A stretch of 37,967 nucleotides of DNA. Origin: Deltaproteobacteria bacterium RIFOXYA12_FULL_61_11. GTDB taxonomy: Bacteria > Bdellovibrionota_F > JAHFAK01 > YA12-FULL-61-11. Position 1 is the stretch's first letter; each line of letters opens with the position of its first letter. Positions 23,277 through 32,093 of this stretch are shown here, piece after piece. Location: positions 1 through 37,967 of the forward strand of contig MGSU01000247.1 in the NCBI GenBank assembly GCA_001799195.1, given 5' to 3'. The notes under the pieces were generated by a model. That model saw nothing but the letters and a program-made list of their open reading frames with translations. It searched no databases and was not told the DNA's origin. Made by a program: the position numbers and the translations under genes.

Positions 23277-24962
23277 TTAATACAGGGAAATACCAGTTGG
23301 TTGGAGCATCTGGAGGAGGTAGGAGAGGGTCATCTTGACCTTCTGTTGGACTTCTTCGGCAGAGACCTTGGATCCGGGCAGGGGTTTTCCCTCGACGTTG
23401 GTGGTTTCGCCGTAGCGATCGTAGGTGATGACCAGAGAACCGGTGCCGGCCTGGATGATCTCCACGGGTTTCCCGTAGGTGTTGTACTTGAAGGTCATGC
23501 GCAGGTCTTTGCCCTTGGTCATGTCGGTAATCTTGCCACGGCGATTGTAGACGATGTCGAGGATCTCGCCGGTGCTCTCTTTGACCTGGATGAGATTGCC
23601 GGTGCTGTCGTAGCGGAAATCGATGGTGGTGCCGTCGTTGTACCGCATCGTATTGATCTGGTTGAACTTTTGTTCGTAGTTGTAATAAATGACGCGGCCG
23701 CTGGAGTATTCGCGTTTGGTCAGGTTGTCGTTGTCGTCATAGGTGAAGAATTCGCCCTGGCCGCGTTCGTCGGTCCTGGACAGGGGTTTGCCACAGCAGG
23801 CAGAAACCACGACAACTTCCTTCGATCCGCTGGGTTCGGTGGTGATCGACTTGTACTCGTCGTGGAAGTACTCGTAGGTCGTCACCTTGCCGTCCGAGGT
23901 GATGGCCTTGGTGATGTGGTGGAACTTGTTGGAGGGATCGACCTGGTACTGATACGTGGTCTTCTGGTTGGGGACCACGTGCTCCACGACGCGGTATTCA
24001 TTGTTGTACCGGAGGGTGGTTTCGCTCTTGTCCGGGAAGATCACCCGGAGCATGGTGTTCTTCTTCGAATAGAAGTATTGGGTCTTGCCTTTTGGGGTAG
24101 TCGCGGATTCGAGCCTCCCTTTGGGATCATAGGTATAGCGGTAGGTCTGGTTGAACGGATCGACGATACTGGCGATCTTGCCGTACTTGTTCCACTGGAA
24201 ACGGACCTTGCGACCGCACGGATCGGTGAGGGACTCGAGCGATCCCTTGATATAGGAATAGGACAGGGTGTTGTCGCTGCGATCGGTGATCTTAGTCACC
24301 TGACCCGTTTTGTTGTAGTACTCGGTCCGCCCGCTGAGCATGGTCCGGACATAGGTGCCGTCATTACCCTTGCGAATCCAGGATTTGCCGCGGGTCGTGG
24401 AAATATAGGTCCCGGGCTGGGGTTTCCCTCCGGCAAGCAGGTATTTGTTCTTCAAGGATGCATAGAACTCCTTATCGCTCTCGAGGCGCTGGCGGAGGGC
24501 TTCATACTCGTGACTGGGTTTGAGTTTGTTGAATACCCTTTTGTCTTCCGCCTTGCGGGCATCGAGGAGCAGTTCTATGACCTTGGCCTTGTGGATATCG
24601 TGATACGCATCGAACTCGTAGGTGCTGATGAACCCGTCTCCCTCGTTGAGGACCAGGGTCTTCCCGTTCTCGTAGATGCGCAGGTTGTGGTTAAAGGTCC
24701 AACCGATGCCGAAGGGGCCGTCGAACTGGTTCATGCTGTTATAGGAGCGTTGGATCTGGAGGTCGAAACCGTAACAGGGGAGAGCCAAGTCCTCTTGCGG
24801 CAGGTAGAAGTTGAGGTTGCGAACGTTGATCGGGTCAGGGGGATAATCGACGCGGAAGCGCTCCAGGGGGACACTTGCGCCGAGATAGCGTTCGGCGGGT
24901 GCATCGAACAAGGCCAAAACGGCAATCGGGAGGAGGAGGACGAGGACGGACAACAGCTTCAT
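23277..24962 (-). CDS. Secreted short RHS/YD-repeat protein
   Basis: The 561-residue protein begins MKLLSVLVLLLPIAVLALF, a clear signal peptide. Residues about 30-115 resemble the N-terminal DUF6531-type RHS segment (VRNLNFYLPQEDLALP, YNSMNQFDGPFGIGWTFNHNLRIYENG). From about 205 onward come YD repeats such as RTEYYNKTGQVTKITDRSDNTLSYSY, YDPKGRLESATTPKGKTQYF and YDSTGNLIQVKEST. RHS repeats build a shell; here there are too few for a large cocoon, and there is no C-terminal toxin domain. The start at 24962 has GGAG seven bases upstream, better than an ATG 15 bases earlier. A surface or periplasmic role is likely; the partner is unknown. Confidence 0.85.
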   Translation of the reverse strand: MKLLSVLVLLLPIAVLALFDAPAERYLGASVPLERFRVDYPPDPINVRNLNFYLPQEDLALPCYGFDLQIQRSYNSMNQFDGPFGIGWTFNHNLRIYENGKTLVLNEGDGFISTYEFDAYHDIHKAKVIELLLDARKAEDKRVFNKLKPSHEYEALRQRLESDKEFYASLKNKYLLAGGKPQPGTYISTTRGKSWIRKGNDGTYVRTMLSGRTEYYNKTGQVTKITDRSDNTLSYSYIKGSLESLTDPCGRKVRFQWNKYGKIASIVDPFNQTYRYTYDPKGRLESATTPKGKTQYFYSKKNTMLRVIFPDKSETTLRYNNEYRVVEHVVPNQKTTYQYQVDPSNKFHHITKAITSDGKVTTYEYFHDEYKSITTEPSGSKEVVVVSACCGKPLSRTDERGQGEFFTYDDNDNLTKREYSSGRVIYYNYEQKFNQINTMRYNDGTTIDFRYDSTGNLIQVKESTGEILDIVYNRRGKITDMTKGKDLRMTFKYNTYGKPVEIIQAGTGSLVITYDRYGETTNVEGKPLPGSKVSAEEVQQKVKMTLSYLLQMLQPTGISLY

Positions 24963-25011
24963 GGGCGCCTCCGGCATTGAGGATCGGTCAAGGTCCGATC
25001 ATCGGCGCGGC

Positions 25012-25039
25012 ATTGTAGCACGGCCCGTCGAAAGCGCAA
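25012..25039 (-). promoter_or_regulatory. Promoter of the RHS-like gene
   Basis: On the minus strand -35 TTGCGC (25039-25034) and -10 TACAAT (25017-25012) are 16 bp apart, and TGC before the -10 makes an extended -10. It lies about 50 bp ahead of the chosen start. Confidence 0.5.
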
Positions 25040-25116
25040 CCCGGAGATGACACCCAGAAATGACTTCCGGATTTGGAGAGCCGTGGGGTTCTCCACTCTC
25101 ATCCATCGGCGCGTTC

Positions 25117-26967
25117 TCAACCTTTCAGGACACTGGCGCGAAAGCTCTCGACAAGGCTGGAGAAGGGTTTGAAATAGGTCTCGTTGGCGGCCTGGTCCTG
25201 AGGAAGCCCTTTCGCGCAGGCCCGGATGAGCCGGAGCAGTCGGTCCGCACCGAAGGCGCGCTCGAGGTATTCCACCATGCCCAGGGACAAGAGGTAGGCA
25301 ATGGTCGCTTGCTCCGGCCCGAAATGGGCGAAGCTCTTGGCCAGCACGTCGAAAGAGGGTTGGTTGCCGGTCAAGAAAGCCTTGAGGGTGGCGCGTTGCC
25401 CCGGAGTGGTGCCGCGTTCGCCACCCACCAGCCCCTCGGAACGTTGGGCCAATCCTTCTTCGAGCCAGACCGGGAAGGGACGACCCCGGTGGAGGTCGGC
25501 GAGGACCGCATGGGTGAACTCGTGCGCCAGCACAGCCTGGGTCTGCTGACCGAATTCGAGGGCGTCGTTGAGGCGTATCTTCTCGCCATCGTAAAAGCCC
25601 GCGGTGTTATAATTGAAGATCCCGTTGAAACGCTGATAGGCCTCACGCGAATACAGCACCAGCCGGGTCTTCTCCGAGGGGGTGTGCCCGAGCTCTCGGG
25701 TGATGGCTCGGTAGAGTTCGGTGGCGACCCGGGTCAGTTCGCGCTTGAACTGGTTGGCCTCGGGGGTGCTGGCGTGACCTTTGTCATGGGTGATGACGAA
25801 GAAATCGGTCTCGAAGGTCGTTCCCTCGTCCCTACGGTATTCGACCTGCGCGATGCGTTGCCGACAGCGCTCGACCAAGGCGGAGTTCTTCCCGTGTTGG
25901 ATGACGGCTCGGAAATAGGCCAGAGCGTTGTCGGTCAGGCCGGGGTCCAGCTTCAGGAGCACCTCGCCCATGAGATACATCCCGGCAGGGTTGTCGGGGT
26001 TGACGGTGAGGAAATGGGATACCTGTTCGTGAGCAGAACGTAACTCGCCGCGTAGGTATTCGACCTCGCCGAGCAACAGGCGAGCGCGATGGTCGGCCGG
26101 CTGCTCGGTCAAATGCTTGCGCAAGATAGAGGACGCTTCGCCGTAACGTTTCCCCTGCAGTGCTGACCGGACCTCGACGAGCCCCTCACCCGAGGCAGCG
26201 ACGAGTTCGGTCCCTGGAAGTCCGCCAAGTTCGGGGAGGGGTTGGGGAGCAGTCTCGGCCGCGACGGCTTCCGACGATCGGCTGACCGGATCGCCCGGGC
26301 TGCTGAAATTGTAGTCGTGCGTGGCGGGCGGCAGACCGTCGAGCTCGGCGGTCAATTGACAGCGAGCCTGGTTCTCGCGGGGCACCACGGCAAGACTGAC
26401 CTGACCTCCGACGACCACTCCGTGGGTCGCGGTCGCGGTGCAGGGACCGAATACCCTGAAACGCATCGCCTCGCCCTCACGGTCGGCCGAGGTGTTGCCA
26501 AAGGCATCGATGGTCCAGACCGCAGTCCTCACGCCTTGCCGGTCCCCGATGACCGAGAGGGCATTGTCCGGTTCTATCTCGAGGGCAGTCGTGCCTGCCG
26601 GCAACACGGTCAGGGTGGCCGAGAGACTGGATTTACCGGCATGCACTCGTAATTGCACGACCTCGGCCTGCGTCCCCGGGTCGAGCTCGAGTTCGGTCCG
26701 GCCAGAGGGGACCTCGACTTGGTGAGAGGTGGTCGAGCCATCCTCGTGGAGGAGTTCGACCGTGACCCGTGGATCGCCGCGGCGCAGGGCATAGGGCCGT
26801 TCGAGCGTGAGGGTCAGGATCGGCAGGGACGGAGTTCCCGCGGTAATGTTGGAGGGGGTTATTCCCAGGGTAAGGACCGGCGCGCCGAAGCCCAGAAGTA
26901 TATAGAGGAGAGGACCGCCTATCGCGCTGCCGAGGAATATCGCGAGCAAGGAAACGATTTTACTCAC
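25117..26967 (-). CDS. Membrane-anchored TPR protein with peptidase-MA-like domain
   Basis: The 616-residue protein starts with a signal or anchor (SKIVSLLAIFLGSAIGGPLLYILLGFG). Residues about 45-230 are beta-rich and Ig-like. Residues about 270-390 hold tetratricopeptide-type helices (ARLLLGEVEYLRGELRSAHEQV, GMYLMGEVLLKLDPG). The C-terminal part (about 400-610) is a gluzincin peptidase domain with HEFTH (482-486) and WLEEGLA with Glu503/504, the zinc and catalytic set of the peptidase-MA group. It should act in the periplasm. A GTG start at 26967 is chosen because the longer frame would run into the divergent gene at 27068; no strong ribosome binding site is visible, so the start is uncertain. 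Confidence 0.8.
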   Translation of the reverse strand: MSKIVSLLAIFLGSAIGGPLLYILLGFGAPVLTLGITPSNITAGTPSLPILTLTLERPYALRRGDPRVTVELLHEDGSTTSHQVEVPSGRTELELDPGTQAEVVQLRVHAGKSSLSATLTVLPAGTTALEIEPDNALSVIGDRQGVRTAVWTIDAFGNTSADREGEAMRFRVFGPCTATATHGVVVGGQVSLAVVPRENQARCQLTAELDGLPPATHDYNFSSPGDPVSRSSEAVAAETAPQPLPELGGLPGTELVAASGEGLVEVRSALQGKRYGEASSILRKHLTEQPADHRARLLLGEVEYLRGELRSAHEQVSHFLTVNPDNPAGMYLMGEVLLKLDPGLTDNALAYFRAVIQHGKNSALVERCRQRIAQVEYRRDEGTTFETDFFVITHDKGHASTPEANQFKRELTRVATELYRAITRELGHTPSEKTRLVLYSREAYQRFNGIFNYNTAGFYDGEKIRLNDALEFGQQTQAVLAHEFTHAVLADLHRGRPFPVWLEEGLAQRSEGLVGGERGTTPGQRATLKAFLTGNQPSFDVLAKSFAHFGPEQATIAYLLSLGMVEYLERAFGADRLLRLIRACAKGLPQDQAANETYFKPFSSLVESFRASVLKG

Positions 26968-27024
26968 ACCGGCCCGTCGACGACTCCCGAGAGAGCGCCC
27001 CGGGATGGCTCGCTCGTTCCAACG

Positions 27025-27033
27025 TGCTATACT
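27025..27033 (+). promoter_or_regulatory. Extended -10 promoter for the secreted protein gene
   Basis: TGCTATACT is an extended -10 element with a perfect TATACT hexamer and no good -35. It lies 35 bp ahead of the ATG at 27068. Confidence 0.45.
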
Positions 27034-27067
27034 GCAGGGAGCGTGAACCTCCGAGCGTCGCACTCTC

Positions 27068-28387
27068 ATGATCAACCTCCACCGACAGAGACGAATTCTC
27101 CAGGTCGCGGTAACCCTTGCGCTGTTCCTCCTCGGGAGTCCTCCCCACGTCCTGGGCGAAGACTACGGCGGTGAAGTCTACCAAACCCCTCCGAGCCAGG
27201 GCGAGTTGGTCTTACGCACCTTCGAACACATTGCCGAGGAAGGCACGCTCAGAGGCACCTATGTACAGGTCACGCCCGTGACCAGCGATGTTCCCATGCC
27301 ACGACTCGAGAATGGTGTCTACCGTTGCAACACCAATCATTATTGTCTGTGCGCCTCCATGGTCTATTACCATCTGACCAACGGCGTGAAGATGTTCATG
27401 TCCATGGGACTCTTGATCAGAGAACTCCCCTTCCATGCTTTCCTCAACGTGGAGCAGCTCGATGGTAAACCCTATCTGGTGAAGGCGGAGTTCCTGCCCG
27501 AGTACCCGGTCGAGCGCGTTCAGGGCCAAGATCGCTCGTCGGTGTTGCGCGACCTCTTCGTTTTCTCTGCGCCTTTCTATAGCGGCAGTTTCTGGATCTG
27601 GGAAGCCGATTTCATCGTCGGTCTGCTCGCGCGTTACGTCCTCACGGAATTGCTCGGCTACAATGTCCGTTTCTGGACCTTGCAAGACCCCCTCGAGCGC
27701 GATTTCCTGGACCAGATGAGCTACCTGTTCGGTGCCGATTACACCGGCCGGCCGGTGTTCTCGCCCGATTTCCTCGGCAGTGTGCTGGGAACTACCATCG
27801 ACCTTTCGGCGAAAGGGAGCCGGCGTTTTGCCGAGTTGTTCTGGGCCCTTCGTCAGGCCTTTCTCACGGCCGATCCGTCCGAGGGCCAGCGCCTGTTCAG
27901 GGCCTTGGTCATCAAGACGCTCAAAGACCTCACCCCGGCGCATCTCCAGGACACGGCCGAGGCCCGCAAGGACTTTGCCATGGTCCTGCTCAAGAACGAG
28001 CTCAAGGTCACGGCCGGCAAGCGTTGGAACACCGTACTCGACACGCTTACCAGCAGTGGGGTCGTGCCGAGCGGGTCCATCAGCCGTCTCGATCTAGGGG
28101 AGGTAACTCCCGAGACCGATGAGGATGCTACGATCACGATCGGTCCCACCGGCGGAGCCACCGTGGATCCTGCGGTCATCGCCCCCGTGGGCAGCGAACA
28201 GGGAAACCCGACAACAACCCCGGTGGTTGCCCCGGCCACGGATGTTTCCAGTGAGCCGAGCAAGAACGATGGTTCCGGGTGCGGCCGGATAGAAGCCCCC
28301 TCTCGAGACTCAACGGGGTTCTGGGTCTTGGGAGCAGGTTTGGGACTTGCGTGGAGCTTGAGGCGTCGGAGGTTGCGCCGTGCTTGA
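27068..28387 (+). CDS. Secreted protein with MYXO-CTERM-like C-terminal tail
   Basis: The 439-residue protein has a signal peptide (RRILQVAVTLALFLLGSPPHVLG, about 1-30). The middle part matches no family I know; it includes CNTNHYCLCASMVYYHL, which carries three Cys, and ends in a Thr/Pro-rich linker. Residues about 400-439 read SGCGR, a short linker, a hydrophobic FWVLGAGLGLAWSL helix and RRRRLRRA. This Cys, helix, Arg-cluster order is that of MYXO-CTERM-type sorting tails, which are processed at the Cys and surface-anchored; known in Myxococcota. No good ribosome binding site precedes the ATG. It overlaps the next gene by 8 bp. Confidence 0.65.
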   Translation: MINLHRQRRILQVAVTLALFLLGSPPHVLGEDYGGEVYQTPPSQGELVLRTFEHIAEEGTLRGTYVQVTPVTSDVPMPRLENGVYRCNTNHYCLCASMVYYHLTNGVKMFMSMGLLIRELPFHAFLNVEQLDGKPYLVKAEFLPEYPVERVQGQDRSSVLRDLFVFSAPFYSGSFWIWEADFIVGLLARYVLTELLGYNVRFWTLQDPLERDFLDQMSYLFGADYTGRPVFSPDFLGSVLGTTIDLSAKGSRRFAELFWALRQAFLTADPSEGQRLFRALVIKTLKDLTPAHLQDTAEARKDFAMVLLKNELKVTAGKRWNTVLDTLTSSGVVPSGSISRLDLGEVTPETDEDATITIGPTGGATVDPAVIAPVGSEQGNPTTTPVVAPATDVSSEPSKNDGSGCGRIEAPSRDSTGFWVLGAGLGLAWSLRRRRLRRA

Positions 28388-28709
28388 ACGCATCCTCGCG
28401 CTCCTCGAACGCCTGCTGGACTTCGACACCCACATCCTCGCCAGTATCACGGGTGGAGAACTCGAGGAAGCCGGCCGGTTGCTGCGAGACAAAGAAGTCA
28501 TCTTGGCCGAGTTGGAGACCTTGGATACCGCTGCTGTCGCCGAGGAACCGGCCGTAGTGGCACTGTTGACGAAGCTGCGCGAACTTGAGGGGTTGGTGAC
28601 CGAACGCCTGCAAACGCGCAAGGTGGAAACCGGGAACCAACGCAACCTCTTGGCCAAGAACCAACGTCTGGTCGGCCGTTTCCACTCGGTCCAACGCCTC
28701 AAGCGCTAA
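28380..28709 (+). CDS. Small coiled-coil protein, possibly FlgN-like
   Basis: The 109-residue protein starts at a GTG inside the end of the previous gene. It is almost wholly helical, with heptad-like LLERLLDF, LEEAGRLLRDKEVILAELETLD and LTKLRELEGLVTERLQ. The pattern resembles flagellar export chaperone FlgN, but no flagellar gene is in view and length and composition alone do not prove it. It ends just before a strong terminator. Confidence 0.6.
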   Translation: MLERILALLERLLDFDTHILASITGGELEEAGRLLRDKEVILAELETLDTAAVAEEPAVVALLTKLRELEGLVTERLQTRKVETGNQRNLLAKNQRLVGRFHSVQRLKR

Positions 28710-28744
28710 AAAAAAAGGCCGGGGCCCTCTGCGGACCCCGGCCT
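28708..28744 (-). terminator. Rho-independent terminator of the HU gene, possibly bidirectional
   Basis: On the minus strand AGGCCGGGG and CCCCGGCCT form a GC-rich stem followed by nine T residues. This is a textbook terminator for the HU gene ending at 28766. The same hairpin lies between the convergent plus-strand gene and HU. Confidence 0.9.
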
Positions 28745-28765
28745 CATCCGTATAGCTCAGCGAAA

Positions 28766-29044
28766 TCAGATCGCGTTCTTGAACTTCGGAGCGGGTTTGA
28801 AACCGACCGTCTTCGAGGCCTTGATCTTGATGGTGTCGCCGGTTTGCGGATTGCGACCGGTGCGGGCGGCCCTCTTCTTCACCGTCCAGGTACCGAAGCC
28901 GGGATAGGTGAACCGCTTGTCCTTCTTGATGCCCTTGGCGAGGGTGTCGAACAGGACGTCGCACACTTCGTTGATCACGGTCTTGGTCAGGTCGCGATGC
29001 TTGAGGGTGTCGGTCAGGTTGTTGATGAGCTCTGCCTTGGTCAT
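28766..29044 (-). CDS. hup: HU-family DNA-binding protein
   Basis: The 92-residue protein is a histone-like HU/IHF family member that bends DNA as a dimer. It starts MTKAELINNLTDTL, has PGFGTWTVKKRAARTGRNPQTGD in the arm region (about 48-70) and ends KIKASKTVGFKPAPKFK, all hallmarks of HU. The start at 29044 has GGAGG upstream, favouring it over a longer frame beginning at 29176. It has its own promoter and terminator, so it is monocistronic. Confidence 0.95.
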   Translation of the reverse strand: MTKAELINNLTDTLKHRDLTKTVINEVCDVLFDTLAKGIKKDKRFTYPGFGTWTVKKRAARTGRNPQTGDTIKIKASKTVGFKPAPKFKNAI

Positions 29045-29096
29045 GGGGAACCTCCGAAATGTGTTGATCAACCGTTGCCTTCTAGCAACGTGTACC

Positions 29097-29125
29097 GTGG
29101 TAAGAGAATCCGGCCTCCCTGTCAA
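29097..29125 (-). promoter_or_regulatory. Promoter of the HU gene
   Basis: On the minus strand -35 TTGACA (29125-29120) and -10 TACCAC (29102-29097) are 17 bp apart. The -10 is poor but the -35 is perfect. The leader contains a small hairpin, GTTGC, TAGAAG, GCAAC (29074-29089). Confidence 0.5.
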
Positions 29126-29393
29126 GGAAAATGTGTGATAGCAAGCCTCTGGGAGGTGCCAATCCAGGTCGACCACACCCCCCGGTTACTCGATATTCGC
29201 AGTAAAGACATACACTTGATCACATTGATATTTCTCTTGATGGTCTTGGGGAGAACATGAAATAAAAGGAGGTACGAAAGAAATTTCTCGCATTCGGGCC
29301 TTTTCAGGCGATCAGCACGAGGAGAACCCCCCTTCCGGCTGCCGAAAAGGCCCGCGGCCCGATGATTCCGAGCAAGGATATGGCCCGAAGGTT
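29126..29393. other. Gene-free stretch with AT-rich patch and long inverted repeat
   Basis: This interval holds no gene. It includes an AT-rich patch (29205-29290), an isolated AAAGGAGG at 29267-29274 with no start codon after it, and an 11-bp perfect inverted repeat, CGGGCCTTTTC at 29295-29305 and GAAAAGGCCCG at 29344-29354. The repeat could be part of a small RNA or a terminator for the gene ending at 29394. Confidence 0.45.
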
Positions 29394-30668
29394 TTACCTG
29401 CGTTCATCCAAGGCATGCGCAGACAGAGGGGCTACGCGATAGTGGTGATCTGCCAAGGCGGGTACGAGGGGAAGCTCCGCAGGGGTCAGCGGAGGCATTA
29501 CCAGGTTGCGCACCGTGAAGGAAAGGTCCCGTTCCTGATAGGCGAGCAGGTTGGTAAAACGGAAATACAGCCCCGGGCTCTGTCCGGGGAAACGTTCCGG
29601 GGGAGCCGGGAGCGAGTCGTAGACCAACGAACTCAGGGGTCGGATGGGGGTGCCGTCCAAGCCTTCTATCATGCAGATCGCGGTGCCGTGTTCCGAAGCC
29701 ACTCCGAGATGGCGGGCCGGCTGTTCCAGCCGCAGAGGCCCTTGCCCGGGGCGCAGAACCTGAAACTCCCCCGAAGTTCCGCTGAAATAGGTAAAGTCGC
29801 CCCGAGCGGCAAGTTCATGGAGATCGAGGCCACAGACGAGGTCCACTGCGCTGAAGACGGTACTGAAACGGAGCGGAATCTTGACCCTGAAACGATACAC
29901 GAACTCGTCCGGGTAGAAGAGGTAGGAAATGACATAGCTCTTGGTCGAGAACAGGACGAGGAGCCGCATCGACAAGCGCATTTGGCGGATCAGCCGCACC
30001 GGTCCTCGGCGCAGCCCGAGTACCTCGACCTCGAATTCGTCCTCATGTTTGTTCCAGGTCATCATGCCCAACAAGGTGGTCTGCAGCCGTATTTTCATCC
30101 GATCCACCACCTCGGGAAAGAAGGCCCGGCCCGGGGTGCGCCAAGAGTACGCCTCGACCAGCAACGGATTGGTTGCCGCGAAGCGGACCCGGTACACCGG
30201 AGTTGTGACCGTGAAGGCGCCGGCCGGGGTCTCGGTCGCGAGGATCTCCCCGGATTGCGAGGGGGCAACGCCGGGTCGTTGCGGAGAGCAGGAGAGGTAA
30301 AGACACCGTTGTTCCCCCCAGGGCGCGGTAAGGCGATAGCCTGTCGTACCGGACGCGGCAGCGGGACAATCCAGGCCGAGGTCGTCGAAGAAGAAGGCGA
30401 ATTCATCGAGAGGGCGTAGGGCGCGCTTGACCGTGGTCAGGGCATAGCTGCCGTCGGACTCGACCTGATCGAGTTGGTGGCGGACCCGGACCAGCCGGCC
30501 CTGCTCGGAACGCCAGGCCTCGACCTCGGCAGGAGTATGGCGCAGCAGGACCGGCACTTGCTCGACGGTCAGCACCACGGGACGATGGTGGCGCCGGACG
30601 AGCGGGGTGGCTTCGGCCAAAACATACCCGGATGCGAGCAGGAGGAGGAGAGCAAAAACACCTCGCAT
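29394..30668 (-). CDS. Secreted protein of unknown function, 424 aa
   Basis: I do not recognise the family. A signal peptide is clear (MRGVFALLLLLASGYVLAEA). The rest is mostly beta-strand in pattern, with RLIRQMRLSMRLLVLFSTKSYVISYLFYPDEFVYRFRVKIPLRF spread across about 225-270 and few Cys. It begins 6 bp after the stop of the carboxypeptidase gene on the same strand, so the two are an operon and the protein likely works in the cell envelope. Confidence 0.75.
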   Translation of the reverse strand: MRGVFALLLLLASGYVLAEATPLVRRHHRPVVLTVEQVPVLLRHTPAEVEAWRSEQGRLVRVRHQLDQVESDGSYALTTVKRALRPLDEFAFFFDDLGLDCPAAASGTTGYRLTAPWGEQRCLYLSCSPQRPGVAPSQSGEILATETPAGAFTVTTPVYRVRFAATNPLLVEAYSWRTPGRAFFPEVVDRMKIRLQTTLLGMMTWNKHEDEFEVEVLGLRRGPVRLIRQMRLSMRLLVLFSTKSYVISYLFYPDEFVYRFRVKIPLRFSTVFSAVDLVCGLDLHELAARGDFTYFSGTSGEFQVLRPGQGPLRLEQPARHLGVASEHGTAICMIEGLDGTPIRPLSSLVYDSLPAPPERFPGQSPGLYFRFTNLLAYQERDLSFTVRNLVMPPLTPAELPLVPALADHHYRVAPLSAHALDERR

Positions 30669-30674
30669 GGCAGG

Positions 30675-31958
30675 TCAACGGCCGGACGAGGGGAAGCGGT
30701 GGCGCAAGGCCGACAGCAGCTCCTCGCGGGCAGCATAGAGGTTGCGGTGCTTGGACCGGTCGTTGAGGATGAGACAGAAGGCGTGGTCCCCGAGGTAACC
30801 CGCATAGGACATGGCAGCATCGAGGGTCCCGGACTTCCAGGACTTGTGGAGCAGGTCGCGATGTGGGTACCAGTCGGTGCGCAACAGGCGGGTCATCGCC
30901 CGGCAGCTCAGGCGGTTCTCTCCGGCGATACCTGAGCCCTCAACCACGCGGACCTCTCCGTACCCCCGAGCCTCGAGGAAGTCCTGGAACGACCTCACGG
31001 CTTTGGACAGGACGACGGGTGGGGGCGTGCGCAAGCCCCCTGCCGCGAGCAGGAGTTGGTTGGCGGTGAAGTTGTTGGAATACCGCAAAAGCTCGCGCAC
31101 GAGCTCGGAGAGGGGTTTCGAAGCGCGGTGCAGGTAGAGGGGTTTACCGAGCGCCTGGGGCCAGGATCCCTGCACCTGCCGGCCGATGCGTAGCCCGTGC
31201 CGCTCGAAGAAGACGGCGAGGAGGTCTCCGGCAAGGGCCAATACCTCCACCGGAGTTCGGGCCGCGTTGATCCGGTCTTGGCTCTTGAGCAGGTAGCGCT
31301 TCGCCTGGGTCACCGCGAACGGTGTGATCGGGGTCTCCTCCTCGGCCGAGACGATGGTGCCGTCGGCGAGGCGGCGGACAAAGATGGTGTTGTAGTTGAC
31401 CACCAACGCACCGTTGAGCACGTCGTAGGGGTTGTCGCTCCCTGAGGTGCCGGGGATGGTCCCAACCGCGAAGGCGGTGCCGTCGAGATACAGGGTCTCG
31501 AGTTCAGTAATTCCCCGCGCCCGGAGCAAGGCCGAGACCTCTCGGGCCAAGCGATCGACCTCGCTCGAGGTCAAAGCCGGATCCCCGGTACCCCGTACAA
31601 GGAGGTTCTTCCCGGAGAGGTAGACCTCGGTCGTGAAGCGAAAGTCGTCGCCAAACGTGCTGAGGCCGTACCAAGCGGTGAACAGCTTCAGGATGGAGGC
31701 GGGGATCAGGGCTCGGTCGGGGTTGTGCTCCAAGACCTGCGTACCTTCTCGGGTAGTCACCATCAGACAGTCCCTCGAACCGAGCCGTCGGGTGATAGCC
31801 TCGTCCGAGGAGGCTGCCGGGAGCGAACCGGGAGGGAGGAGGAGAGCGGCGAGCACACATACGAAGCCGGAGGTACTCGGTCGCCGAAGCAACCTCAGGC
31901 AGCGTGGTATTCTACGGAGGTCATTGACTTTCAATGAAGAATGACTATGCATGGGCAC
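30675..31958 (-). CDS. dacB: D-alanyl-D-alanine carboxypeptidase, PBP4/S13 type
   Basis: The 427-residue frame shows the three active-site motifs of S13 penicillin-binding proteins: SILK (Ser88 to Lys91), SNN (294-296) and KSGT (375-378). A hydrophobic segment at about 30-48 (GFVCVLAALLLPPG) is the signal peptide. The enzyme cleaves the terminal D-Ala or cross-links of peptidoglycan in the periplasm. The start is uncertain: the ATG at 31958 lacks a good ribosome binding site, and a TTGAAA/GAATAC-like promoter lies inside the first codons. A downstream TTG near 31892 would still keep the signal peptide. It is divergent from grpE. Confidence 0.88.
   Translation of the reverse strand: MPMHSHSSLKVNDLRRIPRCLRLLRRPSTSGFVCVLAALLLPPGSLPAASSDEAITRRLGSRDCLMVTTREGTQVLEHNPDRALIPASILKLFTAWYGLSTFGDDFRFTTEVYLSGKNLLVRGTGDPALTSSEVDRLAREVSALLRARGITELETLYLDGTAFAVGTIPGTSGSDNPYDVLNGALVVNYNTIFVRRLADGTIVSAEEETPITPFAVTQAKRYLLKSQDRINAARTPVEVLALAGDLLAVFFERHGLRIGRQVQGSWPQALGKPLYLHRASKPLSELVRELLRYSNNFTANQLLLAAGGLRTPPPVVLSKAVRSFQDFLEARGYGEVRVVEGSGIAGENRLSCRAMTRLLRTDWYPHRDLLHKSWKSGTLDAAMSYAGYLGDHAFCLILNDRSKHRNLYAAREELLSALRHRFPSSGR
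31924..31951 (+). promoter_or_regulatory. Putative grpE promoter
   Basis: -35 TTGACT (31924-31929) and -10 TATGCA (31946-31951) are 16 bp apart on the plus strand. The -10 is weak. It lies about 140 bp ahead of the grpE ATG. No CIRCE element is visible nearby. Confidence 0.35.
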
Positions 31959-32093
31959 CTGAGCGGTCCTCCGACGGCTCCGGTTCCACGCTTTTCTACC
32001 AGGGCCTCGGGGCGGAGAGTTCGTCTCCCCAACCCACGGCCGAAGTCGTGGGGGCCGAGCCGCCGGTTTGCCTCCACCACGATCAGAGGAAGT

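Noticed and set aside
23301-24980. Plus-strand open frame of 559 codons opposite the RHS gene
   Set aside because: The minus strand has a signal peptide and YD repeats; the plus-strand translation is repetitive Val/Gly/Asp without a recognisable fold.
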